Assembly (NCBI RefSeq): GCF_033118175.1
Contig: NC_083701.1
Span: 7,459,501 to 7,523,500, forward strand
Direction: 5' to 3'
Source of the DNA: Dama dama
Taxonomy: Eukaryota > Chordata > Mammalia > Artiodactyla > Cervidae
Length of the DNA: 64,000 nt
The notes below the pieces were generated by a model that saw only the letters and a program-made list of their open reading frames with translations, was not told the origin of the DNA and did not search any database. Numbering within the stretch: the first letter of the stretch is position 1; the number at the start of each line of letters is the position of its first letter. Shown one piece after another: positions 8,916-20,944 of the stretch. The translations under genes and the position numbers were made by a program.

Positions 8916-9759
8916 AGGTTCAATGATGAAGAAACTGCTTATTAAAAAAAACCCATCAATGTAAAATCTAAACCACAAGGCATTCAAGGTCCTCATAGAT
9001 AGCATGCCTTGTTCCAACAGAGATTTGGCACTTAGGTTAATTCTTACATCTAGTCACTGTCCAGAACCAAGAGTTAGAGTTTACCCACAAGTAATATGGA
9101 GGAGAATTTCTACAGCTTAAAGTCTTAAAAAAAAAAAAAAAAAAAAATCATGAAACAGTGTTTGAGTTTCATACTTTCTAAGCTCGCACACATACTCAAG
9201 AGAGCAAATGTACTTTGGGTTTGAACACTTGAGGACTCATGTCCAACGCTGTACCACTGAAAGAGTATTGAATCGGTTCATTAAGAGAAGAGAAATTATT
9301 CGGTTAATGGAATCATATTAGATGGAGTTTCGCTGAACAGGTGTGGTGCCCTCAATCCCACACCAAGCTGCCCGCCCACTGCTACTCCAGAGGGGCTTCC
9401 TCCAGCTCAGCCTGTAACTGACACCAGCATCAAAGTTTTTTTCTTAGAACTGATGTGAGTGCTATATTAGCCTCTACACAAGGCTGGCTTGAGATTCAAA
9501 TGCTCAATTTGCTAAGCAGAAATATCCTTTTCTGCATTCTGAAAGCAGATTTCCAAGCAGCCTACTTCAGACATTATCAGGACTTGAAATGGACTCTGCT
9601 CTCTGTGAGACACAGCAATTATAATCTGTCTTCCCCTATTCTCCTCAAAGCTGACACTGAAAAACAACATTTGAGGTTTATTTCAAACACTTAGCTCAAA
9701 CACTTCCTGTCACATAATTACTTATACACAGCAGAGTGTTAACTTCAGATTAAGCATCT
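8916..9759. other. Non-coding intron
   Basis: Holds a poly(A) run at about 9127-9147 without a recognisable element 5' of it. No gene seen. Confidence 0.45.
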
Positions 9760-9875
9760 GCTAGACCATGAACTCTTTAGAGATAGGGACAGAGTCTCTG
9801 CACCCCTCCTCCTGCTGCATATTGAGCATATAGTGCACATCAAGCCTGGCAAATTAATTTATTAAAGTTTCCATA
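9760..9875 (+). mobile_element. L2 LINE 3'-end fragment
   Basis: 'accatgaactctttagagatagggacagagtctctg...' then a LINE-like '...gcctggcaaattaatttattaaag' end. Confidence 0.4.
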
Positions 9876-10479
9876 AGCTGTGCTTTGCTTAGTAATTAGT
9901 AGTCTATAAAACGTTCATAACAGTTTTCCATTTACTAAAATGTATATCCTCAGTTTTTGCAAGTGGAGCTAAATAAATTCCTAATAGGCTATCTATAGCT
10001 AAACAACTATAAACTCCTAAATGTGGAACAAAATACAAAAAACAACCATCTAAAGTCTGTAGAATGCTCAAAATCAAAGAGATTTTAGAAGGGAGTCAAG
10101 AGTTGAAAGAAGGGAATGGCCTGGGTGAATTTACTGATTGTAGACCTTTTTAGCTGAGTAGCAGAGTTTGAGGCAAACACAGGGCTGAAATCAATGGGAG
10201 GAATGCTAGAAATGGCAGTTAGACCTGGGGAGCCCCATATTTTGTGTATAAAATCTGCCGATCATGTATGCCAAAAATAAATGTAAAAGTCCAACTAAGA
10301 GGTAAACTAAGTTCTGTATTCCCATCCAACAGTCTGCAGTCTGAATCCAAAAATATCAACATTCCTCAAAGAAACAGAACAGAATCCAGTTTCCACAGTG
10401 TAGTACAATGTTACATAATACAATCCAAATATATATGATATTTGATTCATATATAAACATATATATTTGAAACATTTTC
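9876..10479. other. Non-coding AT-rich intron
   Basis: No gene, RNA or clear repeat seen. Short AT repeats near 10428-10465. Confidence 0.45.
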
Positions 10480-12740
10480 ATACCACCAAACTCCAGGCCC
10501 AGATAGCTTCACTAGTAAATTCTATCTAATAATAAAGAAAATACAGTACCAAACTGACATATATTCTTTACAGGGAAAAAAAAAAAAGGAGGGGACACTT
10601 CTTCACTCACTATATAATTTTATATATATAAATATTAGTCTATGTATACTTTATTATAAATATATATTTATGTATAAATAAATATTTACATAAATGTATA
10701 CAATATTTTATATAAATATATATAGGTTATAGGCCACTATCAGGAATACAGAAGCATTTGAATCCAACAATGTATAAAAGGGATAATATATCATTAAGTA
10801 GACTTTAATTCAGAAATGCAAAATTGGTTTAATTTATTAACACTATATTAACAGTACAAAGGAGAAAAATCCTGTGCTCATTTCAGTAGATGCAGAAAGG
10901 ATATTCAACAAAAGTCAGCATCCAGTCAGAATCAAATAGTCAACAAAGCTAAAGCAGAAGAAAACTTCAAATTCCCACAGCTGTTACCACACTTACTGGT
11001 AAAATACTTAATGTTATCCACATTGATGTGAACAAGAGAAAAATGCCTAATCTCACCACTTGTATTCAAGCATTATACTAGGGATCCTAGCCAAAGTAAT
11101 AATACAAGATAACAATAAACATAAAAGCTGGAAAGAAGGAAGTAAACTGTTTATGCAGATAATATGATTATGTACATAGCATATTCTGAAGATTCTATAA
11201 AACAATTATGAAAACAAGTGAATTTTAGCAAGGTAGCAGAATACAAGGTCAATATACAAAAGTTTCTATTATAGGCAAAAAATTGGAAGAGAATATTTCA
11301 AAATATTCATTTTACAAGTGTTCAAAAGACATAAAATACTTTTAGGAGTAAGAATAACAAAAGACAAGACCTTTCCCCTAAAAGTGATGGAAATTAAATG
11401 GAAAGATACACTGTATTCAAGGAAGAAGATTTAATATTATTAAGATGTCAGAGCTCCCTAAATGGACCAACAAAATCAATGCAACATCATCATAATCCCA
11501 GCAGAATGTTCTGCAAAACTAATTCTTAAATTTATATAGAGTTGCAAAGGATATACATCCAAACAATCCTGGAAAAGGACAAAGTTGAAAGGACTACACT
11601 ACCTAACTTCACGTCTTACTATAAAAAGCTGCAATGATAAGGACTGTATGGTACTGGCATAATGATCCATAAATAGATCAATGAAATAAATCAGAAAGTA
11701 TAGAAATAGATCCTCACTTAACACAGTCACCCAATTTCCAACCCAGGTACCAACACAATCAGTGGAAGGAAAATATCTTTCAACAAATGCCATTGAAAAA
11801 ACTAGATATCCATATGAGGAAAAAATGAATTGACTGTCTATCTCATACTGTACATAAAAACTAATTTGAGATGTATCACAGACATAAAATTAAAAGCTAC
11901 AATGTTTAAAGCTTTTAGAGGAAATGGAAGAAATGATCATTTTAACTTTAAAGGATTCTAACATTTCCTTGAAGTTGGCAAAGATTTCTTAGTTGACAGA
12001 AGGTAAAGTCATAAAAGAAAAACTTGATCCATTACACGTCATCAAAATTTAAAAATGTATCACAAAACTCCATTTAGAAAATAATAGGCAGCCACAGATT
12101 GAGTCAAATATTCACAAAACATATATCCACCAAAAGATATGATACAGGAAATATGTTTTTAAAAAAGCTCCTATGACTCAATCATAAGAAGACACACAGC
12201 CCAGAGAGCAGAAAAAGATCTCAAAAGAGACTTCAAAATTGAAGATATATAAATGGTCAATAAATGCACACCAGGTAATAAATTATCAAGGAAATACAAA
12301 TTAATACCACATGAAAATACCAATACCCTATCAGAATGGCTGAAATTAAAGAGATTGACAACATCAAATAAGGGTTTAGGTATGGAATAACCACAACTTT
12401 GCATGTGTTATTCTAGAAATGTCACAAATACAACCGTTTAGGGGAAAAAAATTATGGCAATTTATTATAAAACTAAATCCACAGCCATTTAAATCTTAAG
12501 TATTTACTAGAAATAAATGAAAACATATGGTCACAAAATGACTTGTATGAAACGTTCACAGCAATTTAATTATAATAACTCAAAATTGAAAATTGCCCAG
12601 GCAACGGATAAACTGTGGTATATTCAGGTAATGGATTATTGTTCTGCACTCAAAAGAAATTAACTACTAATGTATACAACAGTATGCATACATCATGTAC
12701 AAAGACACGCAAAGAAAAAAGAAAGCAGAGAAAAAAGCAT
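10480..12740 (+). mobile_element. L1 LINE, decayed ORF2 C-terminal part and 3' end
   Basis: The order of L1 ORF2 is visible: 'ccaggcccagatagcttcactagtaaattctatc' (PGPDGFTSKFY region), a reverse-transcriptase region with the degenerate active-site stretch near 11150-11170, then 'gacaaagttgaaaggactacactacctaactt', and finally the '...ggataaactgtggtatattcag' terminal region. Many stops and indels; not functional. An AT-rich expansion interrupts it at 10608-10735. Confidence 0.85.
10608..10735. repeat. AT-rich low-complexity run inside L1
   Basis: Imperfect (TA)n/(TAAA)n over about 130 bases between two L1 segments. Confidence 0.75.
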
Positions 12741-12864
12741 CAATTTAGGCCAAATCTAAGATGATAAAGATTTTATAATTAGATCGGCTTTAAAAGTACT
12801 TATTGTAACTGTGCTCAATGTAATAAAAATCAAACTTCTTTCCAGAATAGAGAATTAGAGAATT

Positions 12865-13010
12865 TTTTGAATATTTATGTGCCAAGCCCGATGCAAAGCA
12901 TTTAACGTGGATAATCTTATTTAATTCTTATCAACCAAGCTTATCTTACAAATGAAAAACTACAGCACGAAAAAGTTGAACTGTCTGTCTGAAGTCTGAA
13001 ATATAACTCA
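12865..13010 (-). mobile_element. MIR SINE
   Basis: 'tttatgtgccaagcccgatgcaaagcatttaacgtgg...' is the reverse complement of the MIR 3' half. It lies about 200 bases downstream of the KHDRBS3 exon. Confidence 0.6.
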
Positions 13011-13215
13011 GAAGAATAATTTTTAAGGCTTCATAACTCACACCAAAGTCAAACAGAAAGGACAGAATCACTAAATAAGTTTTCAATTAATTTTAAAAGT
13101 ATGCATGTTGGGATATTCTGCGAAGGGAAAACATCTCAAAAAGACACTAAACAGAATATAAATTAAACAAGCGCTCCCTTGTGATAAAGATGAACACGCC
13201 TGCAGTGCACACCTG

Positions 13216-13221
13216 TCTTAC
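13216..13221 (-). promoter_or_regulatory. KHDRBS3: 5' splice site of the KHDRBS3 exon
   Basis: The minus strand reads CCTAAG|GTAAGA. This is close to the consensus donor and fixes the exon end at 13222 after a complete Lys codon. Confidence 0.85.
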
Positions 13222-13340
13222 CTTAGGAAACTGTTTTACAGGAATTAACACTTTCTGTCCCAGCTTCATGTTCTTATTAATCACCACATCAATGTACTTT
13301 TCTTCATCCTTGCCTTCTCCTTTTTGAAACTTCTCTATTT
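13222..13340 (-). CDS. KHDRBS3: KHDRBS3 (T-STAR/SLM2) internal exon, probably exon 2
   Basis: KHDRBS3 is a nuclear STAR-family RNA-binding protein that binds U(U/A)AA-type RNA and controls alternative splicing. This 119-bp exon completes a split Glu codon (two bases, AA) and then encodes 39 residues that start IEKFQKGEGKDEEKYIDVV and end in LIPVKQFPK. The segment covers the end of the QUA1 region and the start of the KH domain. The spelling (GEGKDEEKYIDVV, NMKLGQK, QFPK) fits KHDRBS3 rather than KHDRBS1 (KERVLIPVKQYPK) or KHDRBS2 (SERVLIPVKQYPK), judged from memory of the family. On the minus strand a pyrimidine-rich tract and AG (13341-13342) precede it, and a strong GTAAGA donor (13216-13221) follows the AAG end. 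There are no stops or frameshifts. The upstream intron is phase 1 and the downstream one phase 0. Flanking introns argue against a processed pseudogene. Confidence 0.93.
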
Positions 13341-13363
13341 CTGTGGAGGAAAAACAGAAAACC
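13341..13363 (-). promoter_or_regulatory. KHDRBS3: 3' splice site and polypyrimidine tract of the KHDRBS3 exon
   Basis: Read on the minus strand, the bases before the exon are a T/C-rich run ending CTCCACAG. The invariant AG is at 13341-13342. This fixes the exon start two bases into a Glu codon. Confidence 0.85.
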
Positions 13364-13379
13364 ATGAAGTGTCAGACCT

Positions 13380-16300
13380 GGAACTTCCGAGACTCGGGGT
13401 TCTCCTTAGCTCTATGGTGGCAAGAAACCAAATACAGAATGTGGACTTCAGATGCCTACAGCTTGCTCAAGTAATGACGTGTTCCCGTTTCATTGATGAT
13501 TCTTCATCAGCAAGTGGGGAAACACACACACATGTGCTCCAAAGTCAAGTCTCAATGACCCAAGCTCATGGAGGGGAACAATACACTAGTTACAAACATA
13601 AAAACAGACTCTTTGAGGTCCTCTGGAATTCTCAAAAAAGGCTGAGCAAACAGCAAAGAAAAGCCAGAAAGCATTCTCAGTCCAGCATTACCAAGTACTG
13701 ACAGCCCATTTTACCAGCCCTGCCTGGGTCTCCAAGGTGGTTCCCACCATGAAGGATTCTCTAAGAGGGCATTAAAAGCCCTAGACAGCCTTGTGACAGT
13801 CACCTCCCCAACAAAATCTTCCCACCTCACAAGTGACGAGCCCAACCACAAGCTTGTGGCTTTGTTAGTGCTCTTTTCTCTGCTGGTGATGCTATTTTGA
13901 TGATTTCCATTTCACACATCGCCTTCAAGATTCAATCATATTAAATACTACTTTTTATGCAACTGTCACTTTCCTTGACGGGAGTGGGGGGGGGGCAGGG
14001 TGGGGTCCATCAGTCACTCCCACCACGACACTCACAAAGTACTTCATGCACAATTCTATTATCATCCCCAGCTTAGGCCTGCAACTTCTGAGCAAAGCTT
14101 CTAAGGATAAAGATAATTACTAAATCTCCAAATACACTGATTATTTTGTTTGCTTTCTTGTATTATGCTACGTTTTGCTCCTATAAAACTGATCATTCTA
14201 TATAGAATCTGCATGGGAACAAGATACATTGAACAGAAGTATGTGAAATATAAACATTTACGTAGTTAATTCTTGCCATTGTTGTTGGAAAAAAACCTTT
14301 TGAGAGTACTTTTAATTTTGACATTTTTCTATAAATAAAATATACAATTAAAAGAAAGTTTCTCCTATATCCATACTCCAGAGATAATAATATACCATGT
14401 TATATACTCTTATTTTCCGTAAATAAGAGTTTCTGAGCATGCAGACACAAAACATATTTGAAAACTGTAAAGCTAATGGTGGACATGAGCTAAATCAGTT
14501 CGGTTCTCCTCAGTAAAAAGTAGTAAGTCACATGCCATTTGCTCACTGAGTACAACAATTCATGGCTCAGCTTTAATTAGCACAGGAAAATAACTTCTAC
14601 ATCTTATTTTTATTTATCCATTTATGCTATAATTGAGAACACCTTTAGCGAGTTAGAAGATTTAGCAAAATTAGGTTCGCTGAAACTTCCTAGAAAACAG
14701 AATTTTTAATGTATAATACATCAGTCAAAATAGATTTAATTACCTATTTTCTTTTTATATAACAAAGGCTTTTTAATAATTGTTGAGCACTGACAGGCAC
14801 AATTTAATATTTAATTCCTTAATCAGCCTTCAAAATGTTACTCCTTCTATCAGTGATATTTATCATTTGAAGCAGCATGTTAGGTTAAAGTTAAGGTTAA
14901 AAAATTTGAAAGACTTGTGTATTTTACTATATATTAAAGGTTGAGATATCCCTACGATTTTTAAGAAGGAAATAAAATTAGAAGAAAAGTAACTAATTTC
15001 TTCTCCAGATAGTCAACTTTACAAATCTTATCTTGCTAAAATACCTTGTTGCTACCTTAAGTAAGCTTTGAAATATGCTGAAATACTTCACTGTTTAAGA
15101 TTTATTTTAGAAAAAAATTTAAGGCCTGATGCCATGTTAAAGCATGTAGGTGTGCTAAACCTAACATGCCACACAGCACTTGAAATAGCCCGCCCCCATC
15201 ACGGGCATCACACAGGTCTGGTTTACATCATGGCTAGTCTACTTCTCTCAGGTCCCCGCGGCCCCCAGTGGTAAAATTCAGAACTGGCCAAACTTCCATT
15301 TTTTTAGGCGCTGTTCAATCAACAGTTTGGCATTTTCAACTTGACTGAAGATCATAAGTATGTTTATGTGTTCAGGATGTCCAATAAAGTACAATGCAAA
15401 ATAATGGGAAGCAACAAGATGACTTATGAAAACTTGAAATTGTCCGTAAATGGGAGTTTCAAACTCTCAAACTCATACTACCACCCCTCTGGGCTTCCCT
15501 AGGTCAGGAAGGGACTGGACAGCTACCAAGGTGGCTTTAACCTTTCAGTAAATTGGAGCATATGAAGGCAAACCCCAGAAAATCCAGCCAGATGCTCAAG
15601 GTCAAACACATAGGGGATTTGACTTTCACTAATCCCCAGATTACATTCGTTACATACAGTTTAATGTACCAATGCCATCTCCCAGCTCAGAAATTACAAG
15701 CAAATGTGTGATTAGGTTTTAGATGATGTAGGGAATTAAAATGCTATGTTTTCAAACCATGGACACCAAATTTCTGTCAACCAGGAAAGCTAGTGTCAGT
15801 TATGACTTTTTTGGCTTTTGTTTTTCCTTATTTTCTGTTTCTGTCTTGGTTCAGTATGAAGCTTCCTAAGCAATGACCACTTACCCTACAAAATATGCTA
15901 AAACCCACGAATCCTCTAAGACACAGCCAAATACTCTTTGAATTTAAATAAGCTAAATTTTCAATATAAAAAAAATTTGGTAATGTAAATGTTCATTAAA
16001 ACTGCTTAAATTCTCTCAAAGAATCAAGCACATCAAAAGTCATTTTCCTTTGTCCCAGCAACTCCATTTTTACAAATTTACCCTAAAGATATATGTGGAT
16101 AGATATAAAATATTATATACAAATTTATCCATTTAAAGCACTTCTTTAATAGTAGAACACTGGAAATCATCTAAATATCTAGAATTAAGAGCCTGGTTAT
16201 ATAAGCAAGGGCACAGCCACTCAGAGAGATAGCATAAGTTACTTTACAACATCAGGAAAACTCTTCATGTTCTGATGAGAAAAAGTCTCCACCAAACACA

Positions 16301-18009
16301 GTGCTTGTACACATAGACACACAAACACAAGCCACAGCGTAAAGCAGTGTAAGACTATATGTTCACATTCACTTGTATATGCACAAAAAAGAGCTCCCTT
16401 CTTACGCATAAGTAACGAGTAACTGATTATCTAATTGTCAAGGGAGAAATGCAATGGATAAGAAGCAGCAATAGAGACTTCTCACTGTATTTCTCTTTTA
16501 CACTGTTTTAAAAGTTTGAATCATGAATATTTTACCCTTTAAATATGCATAAATTTAAATTTTTAAATACTTTTGTAGAATTTTTTTAAAAATCAAAACA
16601 GAATAAAATATGAATGTATACAGGGATGGTCATGTTTCTATTTTGCACCTTGGCTGAAAATCCAGAGTTTGACTCTCTCTTGATCATTCATTTAAATCCT
16701 TCACTACAATACTCTTTCACTGAAGCTGTGATAAGTATATACCTGGACTGCTGGTCTCACTTGAAGTAACACATGTGTTTCTGGACACTACAAGTACAGT
16801 CTTTCACTTTGAGAATCCAAATGCAGTGCGGTTCACGTGGTGAGGGTGACAGGAACAGGAATCGATCCCAATCAGGCGTCTATCCACAACGCTGACTGAA
16901 TTCTGACGCACGGAGAAACTGTCCAGGGTGCTGGGGACAGAACAGAGTCTGTGGGACCACACAGACAGACGCAGTGTACTCAGGGCTGAGAAGAGGGGCT
17001 CATGGCTCTGGAACTTGGAATATCATTCAAAAAGCTAGTAATGTGAGCTGAGTTCCTAGAGGACAAGGAACGGAGTCTGCCAGGCAAAGAGCTGACGAGT
17101 GGCTTCAGAGAAGTGAAGTAACCCTGGGTTACACCGGTTCCCTTTCCCTCATCTGACTGAACAGCTGACACATGGAGATTTACTTTTTTTGCTCTCCTTT
17201 TCTCCTTTAACAGTACAAAAGATAATGAATCACACAAGTAGTGGTGACAGAATCCTGTCACCACAGAGCCAGTCAGTGAACAAGCCGAGACATGAACTCA
17301 ATTTCCTCACCCCACAGCCTGGGTCGCTGCAGAGAGAAGCGGTGAGAACAGGGCAGCTCTCTGTGGCCACCACAGGGAAGAAAGGAGGACAGAGGCAGGA
17401 AAAGGCAGGCCGGGGTCTTAACGTCTGCACGGAGATCCTAAGGGTTCAGTAACAACAGGGGGATGCGGAAAGCAGTCTGCTGAGGAGAGACGTCCTCCTG
17501 GAGAGGCGGACTTGAGCAGAAATGGAATGGACGCAAAGTGGGGAGACAGGGCAGATGGCATCACAGCTGGAAGATAGGACCGTCCGTCCCGCGAACAACC
17601 AGGGAGGGTGGAACTAGAAGGGCTGATTTCTATTTGAAGGGGAGGGAGGGCCATCAAAGGAGGCATCAAGCCCTCGGGACACCCCACCAGAGTAAACCAC
17701 AGGCGCCTGCCCTGCGCTCCTCTCCGCTCTGGTCCTCTGCCCTCTAGCATCCAGCTCTTCTTGGCTTCTGAAGCACCCGCTCACTGAGGCTAGAGCTTCT
17801 GCACTTGTCCCCAAGACAGGAGCGTCTCCGGGGACCTTCCCCCTACAACAGCCTTCTCTTTGGTGCCTCTGCTAAATTCCACTTCCTAGAAAGGCTCTCT
17901 TTGAATTCCCAGACTACTTAATCAAAACAAAGTAGCATTTTCACCACAGGTATAACTTTCTATTTAAAGTTTGTCTTCAACAGACTATCAGTCCCCCTGG
18001 CCACCTGCC
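13380..18009. other. Non-coding intron, mostly unique sequence
   Basis: No exon, RNA gene or confident repeat. Noted: a G-rich run at 13980-14006 and a GC-richer stretch at 17250-17850 with only short, unsupported frames. Confidence 0.5.
13980..14006 (+). other. Potential G-quadruplex
   Basis: GGGAGT, an 11-base G run, CA, GGG, T, GGGG: at least four G tracts with short loops. Confidence 0.6.
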
Positions 18010-18170
18010 CTTAACTCCTTTCGTGATCCTGACAATATACTGGGAAGGTTAAAGCATTGTTCACATTTTGCACATAAGAAAAGTCAGAAAATATATTTAT
18101 AAAAGTCATACAATTAGCAAGGAACATACCATGACTCAAACCTCAGTTCTCCAAGGTGGAGACACTTTTC
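18010..18170 (-). mobile_element. MIR SINE
   Basis: 'cacataagaaaagtcag...gtcatacaattagcaag...atgactcaaacctcag' follows the inverted MIR order. Old copy. Confidence 0.5.
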
Positions 18171-18988
18171 CAACCCAGTCTATCAATAGGTCCTTAGAAT
18201 ATTTTGTGTAGCTAACAACCCAATAAAGCCTGTGGTACATAGTACTTCTATAAAGGAAACAAACATTCTTTACAAAACAAGTCCATGAGAGAATGCACTA
18301 ATGTACCAATGAATTCCTGTACTGAGCCCATATGGAATCTATCCTTTAGGATCAGAAACTGAGTTAGAAACCCTGATACCCTGCAACTCTGCTTATTCCC
18401 AGAGCCTCTGTTCTTTCCTGGGTGAATGATCCAAGGAACTGTATTCCATGAAGAAACAGATGGCATTCAAAGTGGATAATCTGAAGAGAATTTAATTAAG
18501 GCCCTATGTATAAAGATGTGAATATCCTAAAACAATAGCAGCAAAGAACGGTGTGGTACTCTGGGGAGGCTGCCCCAAGCTGGGAAGCAGGAAGGGGCCA
18601 GGAAGAAAGGAGACTGTGTGGACAGGGCAGCCTGGCAGGGGTTAGAACGGCCTCCGAGGGGAGCCGCCAGCCTGTGTTGACCTAACGAGGGAAGCTAAAG
18701 CGCACATACTGCGACCTCAGCTTCCTTCTGCAGACCCACCACGGGTGGCTCCACAGGGAGGGACCAGCCCAAGCAGAAGCCAGAGGGAGGAGTGTCTGCT
18801 GACACATCCCTCAGCCCCCAGGCACACAGCAGAGGAGGTGGGACAAGAGGCAGCAATCCAGTCCCCACCTTGGCTAAACCGAAGGAAGCTTTAAACAGAG
18901 CATCTGATGCCTCCTGCACATAGAGAAGTTCCCATCTGTGCTGATCACATAAAACACTACACGGCAAAGTACCGAAAAGTCATGAAAA
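18171..18988. other. Non-coding intron
   Basis: Nothing beyond short chance frames. GC-rich patch at 18560-18680 without CpG density. Confidence 0.45.
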
Positions 18989-18996
18989 CCATTCTG

Positions 18997-19295
18997 AGAG
19001 TGAAAGTCACTCAGTCACGTCCGACTCTTTGCTATCCCATGGACTATACAGTCCATGGAATTCTCCAGGCCAGAATACTGAAGTGGGTAGCCTTTCCCTT
19101 CTCCAGGGGATCTTCCCAACCCAGGTCTCCTGCATTGCGGGTAGATTCTTTACCAGCTGAGCCACAAGGGAAGCCCAAGAATACCACAGTGGATAGCCTA
19201 TCCCTTCTTCAGGGGATCTTCCCAACCCAGAAATGGAACCAGGGTCTCCTGCATTGCAGGCAGATTCTTTACCAACTGTGCTATCAGGGAAGCTC
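18997..19295 (-). mobile_element. Bov-tA SINE with a repeated tRNA-like half
   Basis: Same two-part layout as the copy at 7253-7543, ending CTATCAGGGAAGCTC. The flanks CATTCTGAGAG and CATTTCAGAG may be a decayed target duplication. Confidence 0.87.
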
Positions 19296-20371
19296 ATTTC
19301 AGAGATCACTGATTATGACAGTCCTAGGTAAATAATAACTGTTATGACTTTGTTTGCAAGGATCCACCGAGCTAAGGGCTGTGCATTTGACTTGAAGTCT
19401 CTCTTTATTCTAATGAACCTGTCTATGATAGGTCCCCTTCACTTGACAGAATAAGACCCTGAGGATTCCAATGGGTAAGAAGCTTGCCAGGGGCTGGACA
19501 GTTCATAATCTCTTTAGAGGGATTCACACTAAAGTTTAGCTAACGTGAAAGCCTATCTCATTAGCTGTTTAAAAGTTATTCAATAAACATTCATCAAAGG
19601 TTCAGAAAAGAGTAAATAATATAAGTTAGCCTGCACAATAAAGTTCTAGGGTAAACAGTAATATGGTCAAACTCTTCCCCCCAGCCCCCTTGCCCAAGAA
19701 CCTTAACTCTGTACAAACATATTAAAGGACAGGGGTTAGCCTGGATCTATAAGGAAACAAGAAGTCCATATAAACAGAATGATAATACCTACATGCTAAA
19801 CATTCAGAAATCTATTTCAAAGTAATATAAGAACCTAGCTGGAGGATTTAAAATGATCTTAAAATATATATAGTGTTCAAAGCCAATGTAAATTCTATCT
19901 GACAGACTACTAAAATGTTACTGTGGCTGTTGGTCTAAAAAAGATATCTTTTCACCTCTAACATGACAAATGTTTTCACAAAGGAATTATTTTATTTAAG
20001 CAATCCAAACCTAACAGAACACCTATTAGACCCAAACCAGAATTGAATACACTAAAACCTGCCCAGACGAGATTGATTCAAACAGCTCAAGATCTTGCAA
20101 ATAATCTTCCATAAACAAGAAATAAATGGCACAGCAGAATAGAGATGCATATTACTCTCTAATAAGAACGAATAAGCTCATCATAAATACACAAAAATAA
20201 ACCATCCAGGGAGCAAAAAATAGTCAATACTCTAAATATTAAAATGCTTGGAAGGAAACTTACAAAGACAGAGCTAGTATTAGTACACAAAGTAGTCTCA
20301 AATATATACACACTGCATAAGATTAAAGCATACACACAAGGAAACTCCTCCAGGAAGGAAGAAGACTGATT
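19296..20371. other. Non-coding AT-rich intron
   Basis: No gene or clear repeat seen. Confidence 0.45.
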
Positions 20372-20397
20372 GGGGGGAGCGGGGGCAGGGGAGGGAG
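20372..20397 (+). other. Potential G-quadruplex
   Basis: GGGGGGAGC, GGGGG, CA, GGGG, A, GGG: four G tracts with loops of one to three bases. Confidence 0.65.
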
Positions 20398-20403
20398 GAA
20401 AAA

Positions 20404-20621
20404 CAGCTGACCCTTAAACAAGGAGGGGGTCAGGGGCGCTGTTCCTCCACCTAGTCCGAACTCTGGGCATAGTTTATGGTTGGCCCTCCATACCACATGG
20501 TTCCTCTGTATCCACGGTTCAGCATCTCTGGATTCAATCATTATTTTCTATTTTTAAAAACTCTGTGTTATAAGTGGACCTGCATAGACCAAACCCATAT
20601 TACTCAAGAGTTGGTTGTAAT
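20404..20621. mobile_element. DNA transposon fossil (non-autonomous, family unsure)
   Basis: The left end CAGCTGACCCTTAAACAAGG pairs imperfectly with the right end when inverted (CAACCAACTCTTGAGTAAT). The interior has 'ccacggttcagcatctctggattcaa' and 'ataagtggacctgcatag', seen in Tigger/MER-type elements. Family not certain. Confidence 0.45.
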
Positions 20622-20654
20622 TCTACCCATCACAGGTAATTAGCAAAAATATAA

Positions 20655-20840
20655 CAATAACACTGACAGCTGGAATTTATTTACTGACAGTACTGTCCAG
20701 GTATTTAATCCTTGTAACAATGTAGCAGAATAGCCGTAATCATTTTACAGAAAAGAAACAGCTACTTAACAGATATCCAGTGACTGGCTGAGATTACACA
20801 GCAGACCCAGATCTATGATTCCAACCCTAGTGGATTCTGA
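20655..20840 (-). mobile_element. MIR SINE
   Basis: 'attttacagaaaagaaac...tgagattacacagcagacccagatctatgattcc' is the inverted MIR core. Confidence 0.6.
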
Positions 20841-20944
20841 CCTAAAGCCTCCAGTTTCTTGGTATTACTGAAGTAAAGGGATCTCGACTTTGAGAAAAAA
20901 TTATTTGGCTTATTATTTAGTCTTGAGGGACACTAACGAGTCAT

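Larger units (their letters stand above)
1..13215 (-). other. KHDRBS3: Part of KHDRBS3 intron 2 (inferred)
   Basis: This stretch is downstream of the exon on the minus strand. The next exon should begin with the KH-domain segment FNFVGKLLGPRG, and no matching sequence is visible. The interval is instead filled with an ERV copy, SINEs, L1, L2 and MIR, so it is taken as intron. Confidence 0.65.
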
